From positions 1 to 40,213 of the forward strand of contig DJXH01000032.1 in the NCBI GenBank assembly GCA_002449665.1: 40,213 nt of DNA. Direction: 5' to 3'. The DNA is from Bacteroidales bacterium UBA7009. Its GTDB lineage: Bacteria > Bacteroidota > Bacteroidia > Bacteroidales > Paludibacteraceae. Positions 25,668 to 34,091 of the stretch are shown here, in pieces. Under the pieces are notes generated by a model. It was not told where the DNA came from. It did no database searches and worked only from the letters and a program-made list of their open reading frames with translations. Made by a program: the position numbers and the translations under genes. How positions within the stretch are numbered: position 1 is the first letter of the stretch; the number at the start of each line of letters is the position of its first letter.

Positions 25668-26696
25668 TTATAAGCTAATAAATTTATACTTCTGCTCTTG
25701 TGAGAAGAGGTCATTAGACTCTAATCTGAGTTTATCTTTTATTGCTTTAATTGCAAATTCGGACTGATCTATTCCAATCCAATAACGTCCTAATTTTTCG
25801 GCTGATTTAAGTGTGGTACCTGACCCCGCAAAACAATCTAAAACCATACTACCTTCAGTTGATGACGTTTTGACTATAAAATCCAACAAATCAGCATTTT
25901 TTTCTGTCGGATAAACGGGATACATCGGGTCTTTATATTCCCAAATATCTTGGACTCGCTTTCCTTCGCGCTCATCTGCATAAATTTTCTTTCGCGGGTT
26001 ACCTTTATCAGACCATTCTATCAGTCCTTCTGCATCCCATTTCTCGAGTGTATCTACATCTGTACGCCAATGTCTTCCTTGAGGTGGCATAATTCCTTTG
26101 AACGGACGCGAAGATTCACCACTAATCGTTTCTCCGGGTGCATGAATCGGTACTGTGGTGTATCGCCTTCCATTTTTATCCACCTTTGTAAAGAGAGTTT
26201 CAATATCTTGCTGAGTATATGGCTGTCGCGGTTCATTCCATATAGGAGTATCTGTTTTAGTATAAAAGAGAATCATATCTTTTATATTTCCATACCCTAT
26301 CCTATCAAAATTTTTCGGATTGCATTTAACACGTGTTATGTCATTCCTAAAATTAGAAATACCAAACACTTCGTCCATCATTACTTTTACATAATGACCT
26401 ATTCTGTAATCAATGTGAAGATAAATAGAGCCTCTGTCTGATAATAAATCTTTTATAAGTATCAACCTCTCACGGAGAAAATCAATAAACTCTTTGCCTT
26501 TAACAACGTCTGAATAAGCAATATCACCTTTTTTAGAATTACTTATTGTTGATGCCCTGCCATTGGTAATGGTAAAGTTTCCGCCTGTTGCAAAGGGGGG
26601 GTCAATATAGACCAAATCAATTTTACCTGCAAAGCCATTAGACAAAAGATATTGCAGTCCGAGCAGATTGTCTCCATATATGAGTACATTATCCAT
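25668..26696 (-). CDS. Type II DNA methyltransferase, beta class
   Basis: A 342-residue adenine-N6 or cytosine-N4 methyltransferase. Motif IV DPPF (32-35) comes first and the SAM-binding motif I, DCFAGSGTT (287-295), comes near the end. The order IV-target domain-I defines the beta class. The middle (about 120-270) should be the target-recognition domain. It is paired with an upstream endonuclease gene, 9 bp away, and should protect host DNA at the same site. The sequence is visibly richer in A and T than its neighbours, suggesting horizontal gain. The recognition site cannot be read from the sequence. Confidence 0.92.
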   Translation of the reverse strand: MDNVLIYGDNLLGLQYLLSNGFAGKIDLVYIDPPFATGGNFTITNGRASTISNSKKGDIAYSDVVKGKEFIDFLRERLILIKDLLSDRGSIYLHIDYRIGHYVKVMMDEVFGISNFRNDITRVKCNPKNFDRIGYGNIKDMILFYTKTDTPIWNEPRQPYTQQDIETLFTKVDKNGRRYTTVPIHAPGETISGESSRPFKGIMPPQGRHWRTDVDTLEKWDAEGLIEWSDKGNPRKKIYADEREGKRVQDIWEYKDPMYPVYPTEKNADLLDFIVKTSSTEGSMVLDCFAGSGTTLKSAEKLGRYWIGIDQSEFAIKAIKDKLRLESNDLFSQEQKYKFISL

Positions 26697-26705
26697 AACT
26701 GAATA

Positions 26706-27488
26706 TCAAATTTGATATAAAAAATCACGTAAAACCAATGCACTCATTATATTCTTATCCGAATAGGTTTGAGTAATGGACTTATACATCTTGTTATTGG
26801 AAGGGATATACAAAACACCATCAAGGATTGCGACCTTGACAGCTTTTACTCTCGGTGTTGAAATTGTACTTATCGCATCGTTAAATTGAGCATTTTGATG
26901 TCCTCCGACATCCGTGAGAAACTTTGCTTCACCAATTACATACTTACCATTAAAACGAGCAACAAAATCTAAACCCTTGTTGTGTTTATAATTTAATTTC
27001 TCACGAGCAAAATCCATCATCTGCGCATCGCTTGCATCAAGAATGGCATTTGATTCAGTAGAAATAAATTTTTGCAATGATACAGGTTTTATTCCTAAAG
27101 CTTTTGTACGAATCCAATCCTTAAAAAGCGGACCAATCTGTCTATTGGTTTCTTTTGGTTCACTGCAACGCTCATACAACTTTAATAAACCCAATTCATA
27201 TATTCTACCACAGAGTCTATTGATTGTCTGCGGATTACGTTCTACAGATTTCGGATCTCGGCGAAGATAAGCGATATAACTGTCTTTAATAGGAAAAAGG
27301 TCTAATTTCAACAGACTTAAAATCAAAGCCTTGTTATTTTTCCTTTTGAAAGCCTTTTCCACATCTAACCATTTTTGTTCATCAATATCTCTTATGCCTT
27401 CAGGAATTGTCGGATAAACCTTAAATAAGTCATCAAGATATGAGCGTTGATTAGCATATTTTATGCTATATTCAATCCACTTATTCAT
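26706..27488 (-). CDS. Type II restriction endonuclease, PD-(D/E)XK type
   Basis: A 260-residue protein. The catalytic set is D174 in GLDFVARF and E187/K189 in VIGEAKFL, followed by GGHQNAQ, a pattern of PD-(D/E)XK restriction enzymes. The N-terminal part is helical and charged. Transcription order is endonuclease first, then methyltransferase, and no controller (C) protein gene is present. The start ATG is 11 bp from the M20 peptidase stop, leaving no room for a private promoter outside that gene. AT-rich like its partner. Enzyme family by motif and context; specificity unknown. Confidence 0.85.
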   Translation of the reverse strand: MNKWIEYSIKYANQRSYLDDLFKVYPTIPEGIRDIDEQKWLDVEKAFKRKNNKALILSLLKLDLFPIKDSYIAYLRRDPKSVERNPQTINRLCGRIYELGLLKLYERCSEPKETNRQIGPLFKDWIRTKALGIKPVSLQKFISTESNAILDASDAQMMDFAREKLNYKHNKGLDFVARFNGKYVIGEAKFLTDVGGHQNAQFNDAISTISTPRVKAVKVAILDGVLYIPSNNKMYKSITQTYSDKNIMSALVLRDFLYQI

Positions 27489-27499
27489 TACAGTAGAAT

Positions 27500-28864
27500 T
27501 TATAAATCAGTATAATGGCGGTAGAAGCCGACAACGGCGATGATGCCTTTTTCCCATACTTCGAGGTCCATTGACTCGTTGGGCGAGTGGATGGCGTTCT
27601 GCTCCAAGCCGAAGCCCATGAGTATGGTCTTCACACCGAGTATCTGCTCGAAAGAGGAGATGATTGGAATACTGCCACCGCGTCTTGCAGCAAGCGGGCG
27701 GATACCAAAAGCCTCGGTAAAGCCCTTTTCAGCCGCCTTGTATGCCGGAATATCTATGGGACATACATAGCCTTGTCCGCCGTGCATAGGCGTTATATCA
27801 ACACGCACACCGGCGGGGGCAATCTGCTTCATATACTCAACGAAAGCGCGGGAAATCTCCTCGTGGTCTTGATTGGCTACAAGTCGGCAGGACACCTTGG
27901 CGTATGCTTTGCTCGGGAGGACGGTCTTGCTGCCCTCGCCTGTATATCCGCCCCAGATACCGCAGATATCGAACGACGGACGGCAGGAGTTACGCTCAAG
28001 CGTAGAATAACCTTTTTCGCCGAAAGTGGCATCCACGTCAATCGCCTTGCGATAGTTCTCCTCGGAGAAAGGTATTTGGGCTATCATCTCACGCTCTTCA
28101 GCGGGGATAGGCAACACTTTGTCATAGAAATGAGGGATTGTTATTTTGCCGTCGGCATCAACAACCTTTGAGAGCATCTCACAAAGGGCGTTGATGGGGT
28201 TCTTGACAGCCCCGCCGAAATGCCCTGAATGCAGGTCGCGATTAGGACCTGTCACTTCCACCTGCCAATAAGCCAGTCCGCGCAGACCGGTGGTGATAGA
28301 CGGTGTGTCTTTGCCTATCATGGATGTGTCGCTCACGAGGATAATATCACTGCGAAGCAGGTCTTTATGTTTAGATATAAAGGCTTCTAAAGACGGCGAA
28401 CCTATTTCTTCTTCCCCCTCGAAGATGAACTTCACATTAGCATTCATCTGTCCTGTGGCAACAAGGTATTCAAAGGCCTTAACCTGTATCATTGCCTGAC
28501 CTTTGTCATCGTCTGCACCGCGAGCATAGAGACGACCTTTGCGCACATCGGGTTTCCATGGGTCGGAAAGCCATTGGTCGAGCGGCTCAACCGGCATAAC
28601 ATCATAGTGGGCATAGACAAGAACCGTAGGCGCATCTTGCTTGCCGCAAATATACTCGCCATAGACGAACGGATTGCCATCGGACGGCATCACTTCGGCT
28701 TTCTGCGCACCGGCAGCAAGCAGCAGTTCGCGCCAACGCTCTGCACAACGCAACATATCGGCTTTGTGCTCTGCCTGACAACTGACTGAAGGTATGGCGA
28801 TAAGACTACCCCACTCTTCCAAAAAACGCTCTCGATTGGCGTTGATATACTTTTGGACTGACAT
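27500..28864 (-). CDS. M20 family metallodipeptidase
   Basis: A 454-residue dizinc peptidase of the PepV/CNDP-like group. Metal-site blocks are YAHYDVMP (H86), GADDDKGQ (117-123) and EGEEEIGSPS (149-158), with E151/E152 as catalytic base and ligand. RDLHSGHFGG begins the dimerisation (lid) domain, and HSPNES near the C-terminus supplies the last histidine. No signal peptide, so cytoplasmic; it probably cleaves dipeptides taken up or released from peptidoglycan. It follows ddh by 36 bp, a gap with two TTTACAATTTA-like copies. Confidence 0.93.
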   Translation of the reverse strand: MSVQKYINANRERFLEEWGSLIAIPSVSCQAEHKADMLRCAERWRELLLAAGAQKAEVMPSDGNPFVYGEYICGKQDAPTVLVYAHYDVMPVEPLDQWLSDPWKPDVRKGRLYARGADDDKGQAMIQVKAFEYLVATGQMNANVKFIFEGEEEIGSPSLEAFISKHKDLLRSDIILVSDTSMIGKDTPSITTGLRGLAYWQVEVTGPNRDLHSGHFGGAVKNPINALCEMLSKVVDADGKITIPHFYDKVLPIPAEEREMIAQIPFSEENYRKAIDVDATFGEKGYSTLERNSCRPSFDICGIWGGYTGEGSKTVLPSKAYAKVSCRLVANQDHEEISRAFVEYMKQIAPAGVRVDITPMHGGQGYVCPIDIPAYKAAEKGFTEAFGIRPLAARRGGSIPIISSFEQILGVKTILMGFGLEQNAIHSPNESMDLEVWEKGIIAVVGFYRHYTDL

Positions 28865-28900
28865 AACATTTACAATTTAGGATATTTACAATTTAATTAT

Positions 28901-29776
28901 TTAGACTAATGTTTTGACCCACTTTTCCGTTTCACCTTCAAGCAAATAGACGGGTGGGATTTCAATCATTGTGTATGCTCCGTACCTCTGCTCGGCTTTC
29001 AGGCGCAATGCAGCACGGGCGGCGGACACAAGCACCTGACCTGTAAGTGCAGGGTTGTTGATAGTCATATTAAACTCAAGTCGCTGATTATGAACGTCTG
29101 CACTGACACCATTGCGAACAAGGTTAACTCCGTGGGCTACATTATTAAGCGACCTGATGTCGTCCACAAAAACAACGTGTGTCTCATCGTGAGCGAAATA
29201 GTCGTCTTTAAGCAAAGTCTGCTCCACCTGCTTGGCATCGGCTCCGGCTTTGAGTTTGACATAGAGCATACGGCGATGTATGCCTGTCCCGAGGGGTATG
29301 GTCATAGACAGCGCATCTTCCACACCCTCAACAGCTTTGGCAGCAACAGTATGACCCATAGAGCGACCGGGACCGAAGTTGGTATACGTTATACCCTGCG
29401 GCGCAAGAGCCTGCATAAGACAGCGGACAACAGAGTCAGAGCCCGGGTCCCAACCGGCAGCGATAACAGACACAGCCTTGCCCGCCTTGGCAAGCGGCAT
29501 AAGGTCAGAGAGGAGTTGCGGGATACGTGTATGTATATCGAAACTGTCAACGGTGGAAATACCGACTTTGAGCAGTTCTGCCGCATATTCGGGTACAGCG
29601 CGTGTAGGCGTAGAGAGTATGACACCATCTATTTTGCCTGCCTTGGCATCGGCAAGCAGAGAAGAGAAGTCAGAATGGTGGTAAATGCCTGTAAAAGTGA
29701 GGTCGATCGAGTTTTTAAGTGCTTGTTCGGCGGCATGTCCTATATTGCCGTAGCCGAGAATAGCGATATTATTCAT
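28901..29776 (-). CDS. ddh: meso-Diaminopimelate dehydrogenase
   Basis: A 291-residue NADPH-dependent enzyme that makes meso-diaminopimelate in one step for peptidoglycan and lysine. The N-terminus MNNIAILGYGNIGHAAEQAL is a Rossmann fold. AAGWDPGSDSVVRCLMQ and NFGPGRSMGHTVAAKAVEG are diagnostic of the family. Start taken at 29776; the frame extends six codons upstream but the ATG at 29776 gives the normal N-terminus. This direct route is typical of Bacteroidales. It is in the same run as an M20 peptidase, consistent with cell-wall amino-acid metabolism. Confidence 0.95.
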   Translation of the reverse strand: MNNIAILGYGNIGHAAEQALKNSIDLTFTGIYHHSDFSSLLADAKAGKIDGVILSTPTRAVPEYAAELLKVGISTVDSFDIHTRIPQLLSDLMPLAKAGKAVSVIAAGWDPGSDSVVRCLMQALAPQGITYTNFGPGRSMGHTVAAKAVEGVEDALSMTIPLGTGIHRRMLYVKLKAGADAKQVEQTLLKDDYFAHDETHVVFVDDIRSLNNVAHGVNLVRNGVSADVHNQRLEFNMTINNPALTGQVLVSAARAALRLKAEQRYGAYTMIEIPPVYLLEGETEKWVKTLV

Positions 29777-29813
29777 TGTTTGGAAGAAAGCCAAAAAGGC
29801 AAAGTATTGATTA

Positions 29814-31220
29814 TTATAAGTTTACTATATCGTTTTTAGCGGGAATCTCAATATTGCGGAAGCCTGCTTCATAGAGATGGTCTTTATATTCACTTTGGGC
29901 CGTCTGCTCACCGTGAACTATGAATGTACGTTTTACACCCTCTACTTTTTGGCATGAGGTGAGGTAGGAAATCATCTCTTTGTAGTCGCCGTGTCCGCTA
30001 AAGCCTTCTATCTTCATTATCTGCGCCTTGATACGATGGTCGTAGCCGAAGATACTGACCCATTGACGTTTAGGGTCTTGTATGCGTGCGCCGAGGGAGG
30101 TGGGGGTACAGTAGCCGACGAGCAGGATGGTGCAAGACGGGTCGGAGATATGGTTGGCTACGTGATGCTTGACACGCCCTGCCTCAAGCATACCCGAAGC
30201 GGAAATGATAATACATGGTTCATCGCTGTTGTTCAGAGCCTTTGACTCGCGAATGTCGGTTATGTACGTAAGCGTATTGAACCCGAACGGGTCGGGGTCG
30301 AAACGCATAGTGTCCTGCACCTCTTCGTTGAGCGAGTCGAGATACATACGAAAGACATGTGTGGCATTGACCGACAGGGGCGAATCGACATAGACCTTGA
30401 TATGCGGCAGGCGACCATCGTTGTAGAGTTGATTGAGGACATAGACAATCTCCTGTGTCCGCCCTACGGAGAAGGATGGGATGATGAGTTTGCCTTTCTT
30501 ATAGACACACGTATCTTCCACTACTCCAAGCAGTTGTTCTTCGCTCACAAGCATATCATCGTGCAGACGGTTGCCGTATGTGGACTCACATATCAGGTAG
30601 TCGCATTGCGGGAAGGGTTGCGGCGAGCAGAGGATATGACTTTTCAGCCGTCCTATATCGCCTGTATAGGCAATGCGCTTGGTCTCGCCGTTTTCTATTA
30701 TTTCAAGACTTGTAACAGCCGAGCCGAGCATGTGTCCGGAGTTGGTGAAAGTAACGAACACACCGTCACATACTTTGTAGCGGCGACCATAATCCACCGT
30801 AACAAACAGTTTCATACAGCGTTCCGCCTGATTGGCATCGAAGAGCGAAGTGATAGCGGGCTTATGTTCGCGTGCCATCTTTTTATTGTACCACCTTACA
30901 TCCTGCGCTTGAATGAAAGCCGTATCGACGAGCATCAGTGCGCAGAGGTCGCGTGTGGCAGGTGTGCAGATGACATCGCCGCGAAATCCGAGTTTCCAGA
31001 GATATGGTATCAGTCCCGAATGGTCTATATGGGCGTGGGAGAGAATGACGGCATCGATGTTTTCGGGATTGAAACCGAGGTCACGGTTGGCGGCATCGGT
31101 CTCCATACCCTTGCCTTGATACATACCGCAATCGAGCAGAATATGTTTACCGCTGTCGGTTGTTATCAGATGTTTGGAGCCGGTAACTTCTTGTGCGGCA
31201 CCGAGGAATTGGATAGTCAT
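29814..31220 (-). CDS. MBL-fold / beta-CASP RNA-processing-type hydrolase
   Basis: A 468-residue cytoplasmic protein of the CPSF73/YsgB-like group. The metal motif SHAHIDHSG (61-69) gives H62, H64, D66 and H67. The beta-CASP region includes IIPSFSVGRTQEIVYVL, VDSPLSVNATHVF and IISASGMLEAGRVKHH, and the C-terminus has GFSGHGDYKEM. Members act as endo- or 5' exonucleases on RNA. Start set at 31220, because MTIQFLGAAQEVTGSKHLI is standard and the longer frame would run into the lipoprotein gene. It is 14 bp after that gene, so likely co-transcribed. Confidence 0.92.
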   Translation of the reverse strand: MTIQFLGAAQEVTGSKHLITTDSGKHILLDCGMYQGKGMETDAANRDLGFNPENIDAVILSHAHIDHSGLIPYLWKLGFRGDVICTPATRDLCALMLVDTAFIQAQDVRWYNKKMAREHKPAITSLFDANQAERCMKLFVTVDYGRRYKVCDGVFVTFTNSGHMLGSAVTSLEIIENGETKRIAYTGDIGRLKSHILCSPQPFPQCDYLICESTYGNRLHDDMLVSEEQLLGVVEDTCVYKKGKLIIPSFSVGRTQEIVYVLNQLYNDGRLPHIKVYVDSPLSVNATHVFRMYLDSLNEEVQDTMRFDPDPFGFNTLTYITDIRESKALNNSDEPCIIISASGMLEAGRVKHHVANHISDPSCTILLVGYCTPTSLGARIQDPKRQWVSIFGYDHRIKAQIMKIEGFSGHGDYKEMISYLTSCQKVEGVKRTFIVHGEQTAQSEYKDHLYEAGFRNIEIPAKNDIVNL

Positions 31221-31234
31221 AAGCAAAAAAGCAA

Positions 31235-32152
31235 TTATTTGACATCTTTTACGAGCCTTACCGACAGACCGAGGAAGCGGTCGCCCTCTCCTTCGGGATA
31301 ACCGATGCCATAGTTGAAGATAAAGGCAAAGCAATGAGTAAAGTCGCTATGTGTAGATGTCCAGTACATTCCGTAAACCTCTTGTTGTGCAGCGGTGCGG
31401 ACGGTGCGATAACCGGCTGTGGGAAGGAAGACGGCACCGGCACGCTCCATATCTGCCCATTTGAGGTTGTTGTATTTATTCAGGTCCCAGTTCTTTCCGT
31501 TGGGATAGAACTTTATGCCTTCGGGCTGCACAAAGCCGTCCGGCAGGAAGATGATGCCGTGTCTGCCGCAAACGGTAGCGTTACCGCGCAGTTTGGCAGC
31601 ATCAGGGCGTGTATCATACAAGTATTTAAGTTCGGCAGCCGTCAGCACCCGCCATTGTCCTTTCTCGTTGCCGCCGTTGCTTATGGCGTTATACACACCC
31701 CAGTCGGCATTGGCATAGTCGTAAGTGAGGTCTATGAGATACGAGTTTCCGGGCTGATAGTTTTCGTTGCCGCTTTCCCAACTATACGGCATATACTCTT
31801 TCGCGCCGCTGTCCCAGCCGCTTGTCCCGAAACCGAAGAGGTCTATCCAGCCTTCGTTGGTTTCGGAGATTTTGTCGTTGTCTGCGCCGAGATAGTCATA
31901 CTGTTGCTCGGGGAAACGCCAAGTGCCGGTAGAAGCCTGATACTGAAGGTTTCCGCGAGAGAAAACAACTTGACACCCTTCGGCAACGGAGAAACGACCG
32001 ATGATACTGTCAGTGGTGTTGCCTGTTGTCTGTTCGGTGTTGTCGGACGACTTACTACCCTGGTCATCGAGTTCGTTTTTGGTGTTCTTACAGCCTACTG
32101 ACATAAACATCGCTGCCGAGAGCAGCAGAAGAGAGAGTTTGGAAGTTTTCAT
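31235..32152 (-). CDS. Lipoprotein of the Bacteroidales 'GNLQY' surface-protein family
   Basis: A 305-residue predicted lipoprotein with a signal peptide ending in the lipobox SVGC (C21), followed by a polar D/N/T-rich linker. The body has VFSRGNLQYQASTGTWRF, EGWIDLFGFGTSGWDSGA, QWRVLTAAELKYL, a GIIFLPDGF block and YWTSTHSD near the end. I recognise this pattern from many paralogous Bacteroidales proteins related to the Fibrobacter major-paralogous (FISUMP-like) domain. Function unknown; probably exposed on the outer membrane. It has its own strong promoter and leads the seven-gene minus-strand run. Confidence 0.82.
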   Translation of the reverse strand: MKTSKLSLLLLSAAMFMSVGCKNTKNELDDQGSKSSDNTEQTTGNTTDSIIGRFSVAEGCQVVFSRGNLQYQASTGTWRFPEQQYDYLGADNDKISETNEGWIDLFGFGTSGWDSGAKEYMPYSWESGNENYQPGNSYLIDLTYDYANADWGVYNAISNGGNEKGQWRVLTAAELKYLYDTRPDAAKLRGNATVCGRHGIIFLPDGFVQPEGIKFYPNGKNWDLNKYNNLKWADMERAGAVFLPTAGYRTVRTAAQQEVYGMYWTSTHSDFTHCFAFIFNYGIGYPEGEGDRFLGLSVRLVKDVK

Positions 32153-32177
32153 AGCAATAGGATTTGGTATTCGCCCA

Positions 32178-32208
32178 CAAAGGTACGGATTTTAGAGCGA
32201 ATGTGCAA
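32178..32208 (-). promoter_or_regulatory. Promoter of the lipoprotein gene
   Basis: On the minus strand TTG (32208-32206) and TACCTTTG (32185-32178) have a 20-bp spacer. The leader would be about 20 nt. It stands just beyond the rnpB terminator. Confidence 0.85.
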
Positions 32209-32220
32209 ATATATTCATAC

Positions 32221-32257
32221 AAAAAGGCGGACTTAAGCATATTGCTGTCCGCTTTTT
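32221..32257 (-). terminator. Rho-independent terminator of rnpB
   Basis: Arms AAAAGCGGAC (minus strand from 32256) and GTCCGCC-TTTTT (to 32221) form a GC-rich stem around a 14-nt loop, ending in five Us. The A and T runs on both sides would let it work in either direction. It separates rnpB from the lipoprotein promoter. Confidence 0.82.
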
Positions 32258-32266
32258 ATAAAAAAT

Positions 32267-32600
32267 TAGCAAGTCTGTAAGCCGGGTTCTGTACGCGGGG
32301 CGGTTTATGGGGAAGCATACCTGCACCCGTGCGCTTGTCATTAATCTTGGCTGGCATATTACTATGCCGCTCTCACGCTCCCTACCCTCCGGCTCGGACG
32401 AGCAGCCCTCTGTCGCCGGTTTACATGGGATTGCAACCCATAGTGTAGCCGTTTCATCACCTTACAAGTAAGGTGCCGTTCGTCGCTGTTCCAGGGACCA
32501 AGCATTGCTGCCTGCAGGTCGTTAGCCTGTATGGTGCTCTATGTTGCCCGGACTTTCCTCTCCGCTCTTGTTTCAAGCGGAGCGACAAGCCGACCTGCTA
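32267..32600 (-). ncRNA. rnpB: RNase P RNA, bacterial type A
   Basis: The catalytic RNA that matures tRNA 5' ends. On the minus strand the 5' part carries GAGGAAAGTCCGGGC (32560-32546), the conserved P4-side core, and the 3' part carries ACAGAACCCGGCTTA (32292-32278). The ends pair as helix P1: TAGCAGGTC (32600-32592) with GACTTGCTA (32275-32267), eight Watson-Crick pairs and one G-U. About 334 nt. The 5' end lies only 6 nt from the lpdA stop codon, and a terminator follows the 3' end. Ends are set from P1 and may be off by a few bases. Confidence 0.95.
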
Positions 32601-32605
32601 ATATG

Positions 32606-33952
32606 TCAAAGTATCTCTTTTAGTATTTCGCTTACCGTGGGGTGCGGGAATACGACTTGCTCAAACTCGGCAACAGTATATCCCATGCGCACGGCAAACG
32701 AAGCCGCTGCCACGAACTCGGAGCAGGGGTTTCCTATCATGTGTACGCCAAGGACGGTGTTGTGTTTGGTATCGACTAACATCTTGCAAAGTCCTGTCTC
32801 ACCCTCGTTTTCAGCCACGAAACGACCGCTGAAGGTCATAGGCATAGAGCGCACCTCGTGAGGAATGTCGGCAGCATCGGTTTCGGTCAGTCCGACAGAG
32901 GCTATCTCCGGATTGGTATAGACAACCGACGGGATGGCGTTGTATGCAATGCGCTGAACGGGTATCTGCTTTAGCATACGGCTTACTGCCACTTCGGCTT
33001 GGCGTGATGCCACGTGAGCAAGCATAATCTTACCCGTGATGTCGCCTGCGGCATAGACGTTGTTGAGGTTGGTGCGCATACCCTCATCCACATTGATTCC
33101 TTTGCGGGTAAACTCAAGTCCTTCAAGTGCTTCAAGTCCGTCAAGGTTGGGACGGCGACCTACGCTTACGAGTATATGCTCAGCCTCAAGAGTTATAGCC
33201 TCACCTTCAGCCGGTTGGGCTGTAACCTTATTCCCTTCAAGCGACATTACTTTAGTGGAAGTAAGAATACGGATACCGGCTTTCTCATACTTGTCACGCA
33301 GCACTTTTACGACATCTTGGTCAAGATTAGGCAGGATGGTCGGCATAGCCTCAATGACGGTAACGGGTACACCAAGTTCGTGATAGAGAGTGGCAAACTC
33401 CATACCTATCACGCCGCCGCCCACAATTATCATACTTGCAGGCAGTTCTTTTGCATCAAGGGCGGAAGTGGAGTCCCATACGGCGGGATTGTCCTGAATA
33501 CCCTCAATAGGCGGTACGAAGTTGGACGAGCCGGTGCAAATAAGCAGGTTCTCTGCTTCATATTTTTCGCCGTTGCATTCTATTAGCACGGTGTCGTCCG
33601 TGCGGCTTACGACTGAAGCCGAACCGCTGACAACGGTGCAGAACTCGTTATTGAGTTTTTGCTTTATACCGGCTACGAGTTTGCGAACAACTTTCTGCTT
33701 GCGCTGGAATATCTTGCCGTAGTCAAAACTTACCGTTTCCGCTTTTACTCCGTATTTATCGGCGTGCAGCGCGTTATAGTACTGCTTTGCGCTGTAGAGC
33801 AACGTTTTGGTAGGAATACAGCCGACATTGAGGCAAGTACCGCCAAGTTGCTCACGCTCAAAGAGAATCACCGACTTGCCTTGCTTTGAGGCTTTCTCTG
33901 CGGCGGTATATCCTGCCGGACCACCACCGATAATGGAAAGAAAATACTTCAT
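32606..33952 (-). CDS. lpdA: Dihydrolipoyl dehydrogenase
   Basis: A 448-residue FAD flavoprotein that reoxidises lipoamide in 2-oxoacid dehydrogenase or glycine-cleavage complexes. The FAD-binding IIGGGPAGYTAAEKA is at 7-21. The redox disulfide is C40/C45 in GGTCLNVGCIPTK. The NAD-binding GGGVIGMEFATLY and the second FAD motif VYAAGDITG follow. The C-terminal dimer motif FPHPTVSE gives catalytic H437 and E442. No acyltransferase genes of a complex are nearby, so the partner complex is unknown. It has its own promoter, diverging from rarA. Confidence 0.95.
   Translation of the reverse strand: MKYFLSIIGGGPAGYTAAEKASKQGKSVILFEREQLGGTCLNVGCIPTKTLLYSAKQYYNALHADKYGVKAETVSFDYGKIFQRKQKVVRKLVAGIKQKLNNEFCTVVSGSASVVSRTDDTVLIECNGEKYEAENLLICTGSSNFVPPIEGIQDNPAVWDSTSALDAKELPASMIIVGGGVIGMEFATLYHELGVPVTVIEAMPTILPNLDQDVVKVLRDKYEKAGIRILTSTKVMSLEGNKVTAQPAEGEAITLEAEHILVSVGRRPNLDGLEALEGLEFTRKGINVDEGMRTNLNNVYAAGDITGKIMLAHVASRQAEVAVSRMLKQIPVQRIAYNAIPSVVYTNPEIASVGLTETDAADIPHEVRSMPMTFSGRFVAENEGETGLCKMLVDTKHNTVLGVHMIGNPCSEFVAAASFAVRMGYTVAEFEQVVFPHPTVSEILKEIL
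32607..32613 (-). promoter_or_regulatory. Possible -7 element of rnpB overlapping the lpdA stop
   Basis: TACTTTG on the minus strand is one base short of TAnnTTTG and lies 7 bp before the rnpB 5' end, where a -7 box should be. I find no TTG at the expected -33 distance. The alternative is processing from an lpdA transcript. Confidence 0.3.
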
Positions 33953-33985
33953 ATCCGTATCTTTTAGTTATGCAAAATTTTGCGA

Positions 33986-34016
33986 CAAAGGTAGTGTAAT
34001 TTTTCAGTTCGGGCAA
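33986..34016 (-). promoter_or_regulatory. Promoter of lpdA
   Basis: On the minus strand TTG (34016-34014) and TACCTTTG (33993-33986) have a 20-bp spacer. Its -33 box is only 17 bp from that of the divergent rarA promoter. Confidence 0.85.
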
Positions 34017-34033
34017 ATAATTACTCACTTTGC

Positions 34034-34064
34034 TTGCATAATCGCAAAAAAAGGCGTACTTTTG
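34034..34064 (+). promoter_or_regulatory. Promoter of the rarA-hemW-PBP-rlmN run
   Basis: TTG (34034-34036) and TACTTTTG (34057-34064) have a 20-bp spacer. It places transcription start near 34071 and so rules out the longer rarA reading frame that begins at 33807. Confidence 0.85.
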
Positions 34065-34091
34065 CCGCCGTATTTAGAGCAAAAGACAACA

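Noticed and set aside
30357..31301. 314-codon open frame on the plus strand
   Set aside because: Lies wholly opposite the well-supported MBL/beta-CASP gene and the end of the lipoprotein gene; its translation has no recognisable motifs.
32541..32861. Small plus-strand protein gene
   Set aside because: It covers the 5' end of RNase P RNA and the lpdA C-terminus; both are clearly supported on the other strand.
33807..34091. N-terminal extension of rarA
   Set aside because: It would begin inside lpdA, upstream of the rarA promoter at 34034-34064, and does not resemble the family N-terminus.
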